Part shown: in pieces, positions 60,324 to 64,000 of the stretch
Position numbering within the stretch: the first letter of the stretch is position 1
Layout: every line of letters begins with the position of its first letter
NCBI GenBank assembly: GCA_019614645.1
Contig: JABWDB010000009.1
Location: forward strand, 1,550,001-1,614,000
Length of the DNA: 64,000 nucleotides
Source: Stratiolaelaps scimitus
Lineage: Eukaryota > Arthropoda > Arachnida > Mesostigmata > Laelapidae
Direction: 5' to 3'
The notes under the pieces: generated by a model
What the model saw: only the letters and a program-made list of their open reading frames with translations
The model's database searches: none
Told to the model about the DNA's origin: nothing
Made by a program: the position numbers and the translations under genes

Positions 60324-63300
60324 TATATATATATTACATTACAATACAAAGTCTCTTTTGCAATAAGTGCCGATTGTAACAAGAAGCATGTCGAGTATCC
60401 AGACGTATTATAGAAAAGTCAATGATAAGAACCTAGGAAAGGCAAATCTAATAAGACATGTGTACACAATACCTTTGCCGGGAGAGCATCGCGTGCTGCT
60501 CGTATCGCAGTTTAAATATTGAACACGGAATAAAACACAGAAGGCCGATTTGTAATTCACTAAGGAGCTATTTCACATCAGACAGAGCAAGAAAAGCGTA
60601 ACTATTGTCTATGTGTACCTGGAGTGGCATAAATATACGCTTCTAGTCAGATTTCGAAGCAAAAGGCTGGCTTCACAGTTAAGCTTGAACTGACCGTGAA
60701 CTAGCTCTTGTTCCTTAGCTTCCAGCCGGAACCGTGTTTCCTTGCTACCACCAGACAACAGTAACGGGCTATTCCGCAATAAGTAGACATCCCTATCGCA
60801 AACTTCAACGTTCATCTAGCTTCAATTTGCCATTTGCGTCAAATTTGGTCCAGACGAATTTCGTCACATATTCGATATGTGACGTTAACAGTAATAGTTG
60901 CATCACTTTATTGATTCGCTACATACTTTCCTACATTAGTTTCGTCATTTGGCTTTCTTGAGTAGGACTCACACGAAGGTGGGGTACAGATAAGCCACAA
61001 GCGTTCGACGACCTCAGACGTGGTCACGCACACTCACAAGGCGAATCCGCGCCTCGTTTCGTTTCCGCGGTATGCCATTGTAAGCAATAGAGACGCCTTT
61101 TTTCCTGAACAAGCATACATATATCGAAATCTCCGAGTCGAGGCATGCCGAGCCGACGCATCGTTTCGACAGAAAGTTACTAATAGTTGGTTGGATCTTC
61201 AATCGATTGGCACACATGTTCTCCTTGCAGCTATAAATAGATACGCGCCAAAATAGAGGCTTATCTATCATTGGAACCGTGAGCTGCCTCATTACATCAC
61301 AGCGCCAAGGCAATTTACAGTTGCGACGGTACGAAACCCTGCCAGACGAGAGGCGGTGGTAAGCGGCTGTTTGAAGATTTGTCCATCCACTCGCTGCAAT
61401 GGGCTTCAAAATCGGAAGCTACCCTAACTGGCCCTGGCGTCGACGGATACTGCCGCCATCTCCTCGATCAAAAGGGGTACAGACGACTTCAACGGGCCGC
61501 TCTCAGCTGTTTCAACGGTCAACTAACGATGCGTTGCACTGTTGGTGCCGTTGGCATTGATAGCGGCGGTGACGCTGCTGCTGCTGATGATGAGGATGAC
61601 TTGATTGATCGATTCTATGGGTCGAGTTAGAAAACGAGCGGCACTATATTAATTGCAGCATTCTGATAGACGTTTCGCAGTTCGATAGAAATTCGATTAG
61701 ATACATGGTCCTTCCTTCTACAGAGGTTTTCCCCTCTCTATTGCCTTGACCGTACACCACCGTGTCCCCAACGGCGTCACTGATCTATAGCGAGTAGGAT
61801 ATTGCAGACACGTAATTTTATTCAATACAGTTGTATTGGGTACAAATAATACTTGAGTTTAGCGCTGGTTACCACTTCTCGATTTTTCTCGCTCTTGTTT
61901 TCCTTCAAATCTACTCCTCTCTATCTCTGTTCTGTTTTTATTAATCCACCGAAATTCTGCCTTGTTTGCCTCTCAGTTTCCGCAATGCACCTTTAGACGC
62001 GGCAGTGTCCAAACCTCAATGAAGAGGGGCTGACACGACTCACTCGGTAGGCAGCCACCTATCGAAGGGCAACAGTTGTGCTGTGGCGTTAAGGTAGCAC
62101 AATACCCAATGGCACAGTCGGACACGGCTCGCGGTCCCTGTGCGAACGTGTGTAAACTGAGAAGGATCCCGCTCCCCTGTTAACATTCGACCCGGCGTGC
62201 GGGTTCCTGCGGGTTGCGTCTTTCCACGAGTGCAACTGATGATAAAGGGGTTCATAAATGTTTTATTACTTTGGGCTGAGGTAACAGGCAGCAAGATGAG
62301 CACCGAGAGGACTACAAAGTCAATTGGGCGCTGTAAATGCTGCGAATAAGTGGCTACTGGGCGTATTCCTGTAAGAAAGAAACCTCTATCTGTGTCCGTT
62401 TGTTCTCGAGATTATGCTCATGTCTATCCGACTCTTCCATGATTATTCTTGATGCAGATTCATTCCGAGGTCTGTACCAGCGACGTCACGGGCTTCACTC
62501 CCGCGAGCCGAGTTTGACAAAATCGAGTTCTGATACTATTAGATGTCAAATAAATATAATCATCATGCAGCTCCTTCTCGTCGTTACCGCTTTGCAGACC
62601 GTCCAGATAGAAATTTACCCATTGTCATATACTGGAAGTACAAACAGTTGCCTGCATATATCATGCAAACACCCAGCCATGTTTGTTCAAGGTTCAGTAA
62701 CTGGGCGAGTTCGTTGAATCTCTGTCACTATTTGGACAAGATGGCCACCACCATCGCATCGGCACCTGTTGTCAGACATTTTCCTCGTATGATTCAAGTA
62801 TGCAGTAAATGCGTATATACTAGAATTTTCTACAGACGGTCGGACACTCGTCATTTGTATCAAGACGACTGGCAGGCTCGCAAGCTCTCGGCATTTGAGC
62901 ACAGGTCGCCTTGCTCGGCAGAGACCACGATACTATTCGTGGAAGTTAAATATTTGCAGTTTGTCAACGCCACAGCCGGCTGTCGCTGCTGGCACTGCGA
63001 GTAGCAGCGTTGTGGTAGCAACAACTATTGTATCGAGCTATATCATTTCCAAGGACGCAACCGACGACTGAGGGTTTGTGTGGTGCTATTGCCCCTATAG
63101 GGTATGCTCTCCATATGTACTGTGTCTTCTTCAAGCGTTCAATGTTTGTTGCCCGTATCATCTGCAACGGCGAATGGGACACAGCAGGGTCAACCTGTAT
63201 TGATATGAATCGGCTAAGCTCACCAATAGTAAGTTATCACATGAACAACTGCAATGGAACATGTATGTACCCTTTCAGTTATACGATGAACAGTCTGCAT

Positions 63301-64000
63301 TTTGAAAGAGCTAATTCTTGAATCAACTCGTCACTAGCATTGTGTGTGCCGCAGCTGAACGGAGCGACCACTGCCATGTTGGTACGACACAACTACGCCG
63401 GGCCAATAACTAACGTGACAGAACGAGAAGCGTGTGTGTACTTCATGATTGAATGCAGCACATGGACATGCCAGTCTTCTATTATTATTATTATCATTTA
63501 TATAATTGGAAATTATTATAATTTTGAAAAATACAGACGTCTCCAAAATGGACCTATCAACGCGCGTATGTTAGCATGTACCCATCACGCCGGTAACTCC
63601 AGTCACCACTAACCCGCCCGTGAGTAGCGCGTGTATGGCACGGAAATCTCACACGATACGCTTACCATGTGTTTTACTGTATAAGCGCTTATACTGTTAG
63701 ATCACTTGTCGTGACGAGCGATAGATGAGCCAGTTCGTGCACTTATGGTATCCCGGTTTCCTTTTAAGGGATTGGAAATTTTTCGTGGACCATTGTGGGC
63801 TTCGGGTGCCTTTGCACACTTTGGCTTCCGACAAGACCGTGAGGTACAGTATATCCCAAATGCAGCGAGGTAGCTGACATAACAGGCAGTATATGGAGCG
63901 GCGTTGAACGACTTATACACGAAATGTCACAGCATCGTCTTCGATGTATCAGGACGTTTTAGCGGATCCTGCTTTAGCGAACGAAGTCATCGGCACTCTG
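59383..64000. other. No recognised gene
   Basis: Frames up to 153 codons (62543-63004 plus) lack recognisable domains. The consecutive plus frames at 62337-62717, 62543-63004, 63028-63321 and 63340-63612 are the densest same-strand run at this end, but their composition (Cys/Ser/Tyr-rich, no motif) does not support a gene. A (GCT/GAT)-type triplet patch lies near 61573-61600. Confidence 0.4.
60291..60334. repeat. (TA)n microsatellite
   Basis: Two TA runs with one phase slip, flanked by ACAAT and ATTACATT, so the whole tract is nearly palindromic. Confidence 0.95.

Overview
The window looks like non-genic DNA from an invertebrate nuclear genome, most likely an arthropod. The evidence is: frequent long (TA)n microsatellites; CpG that does not look depleted; a decayed Tc1-type transposon; a short LTR retroelement; and tRNA-derived SINE-like repeats. 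A mite or tick would fit, but nothing in the sequence fixes the taxon. No ordinary multi-exon gene, rRNA or intact tRNA gene was recognised. Nearly all open frames are 60-175 codons, lack recognisable domains and often overlap on both strands, as chance ORFs do. The window may lie between genes or inside a very large intron.

Layout. 1-9 kb: unique-looking sequence with AT microsatellites, one possible Q/A-rich exon (7163-7453) and small inverted repeats. 9-10 kb: a protein-like minus-strand ORF (9029-9280) and a 63-bp direct repeat whose copies lie 486 bp apart. 10-24 kb: mostly featureless apart from microsatellites, GC-rich CpG-containing blocks (18.3-18.6 kb, 21.05-21.35 kb) and a truncated SINE-like copy at 22.24 kb. 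24.8-25.0 kb: a 199-bp foldback with ~84-bp arms around a (TA)n centre. 26.4-28.7 kb: the most unusual locus, a composite repeat with a GC-rich terminal hairpin, an array of five ~55/67-bp hairpin units, and two tandem ~689-bp units that are themselves made of diverged modules.

28.7-42 kb: largely featureless, with a copy of a first SINE-like family at 30.4 kb. 42.0-42.7 kb: two copies of a second, tRNA-derived SINE family, one with recognisable A and B boxes on the minus strand. 44.6-46.0 kb: a Tc1 transposon with long subterminal inverted repeats and a transposase gene broken by a stop, an insertion, a deletion and frameshifts. 52.5-54.7 kb: a ~2.15-kb LTR element, minus orientation, with 146-170-bp LTRs, a primer-binding-site candidate and only degraded protein-like remnants inside. 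56-64 kb: a fragment of SINE family 2, the second copy of SINE family 1, and a possible LINE tail.

The repeats act independently. The main candidates for something undescribed are the 26.4-28.7 kb hairpin-array element, which has some features of a Helitron or HINE-type element on the minus strand, and the LTR element and two SINE families, which can be delimited from internal copies alone.
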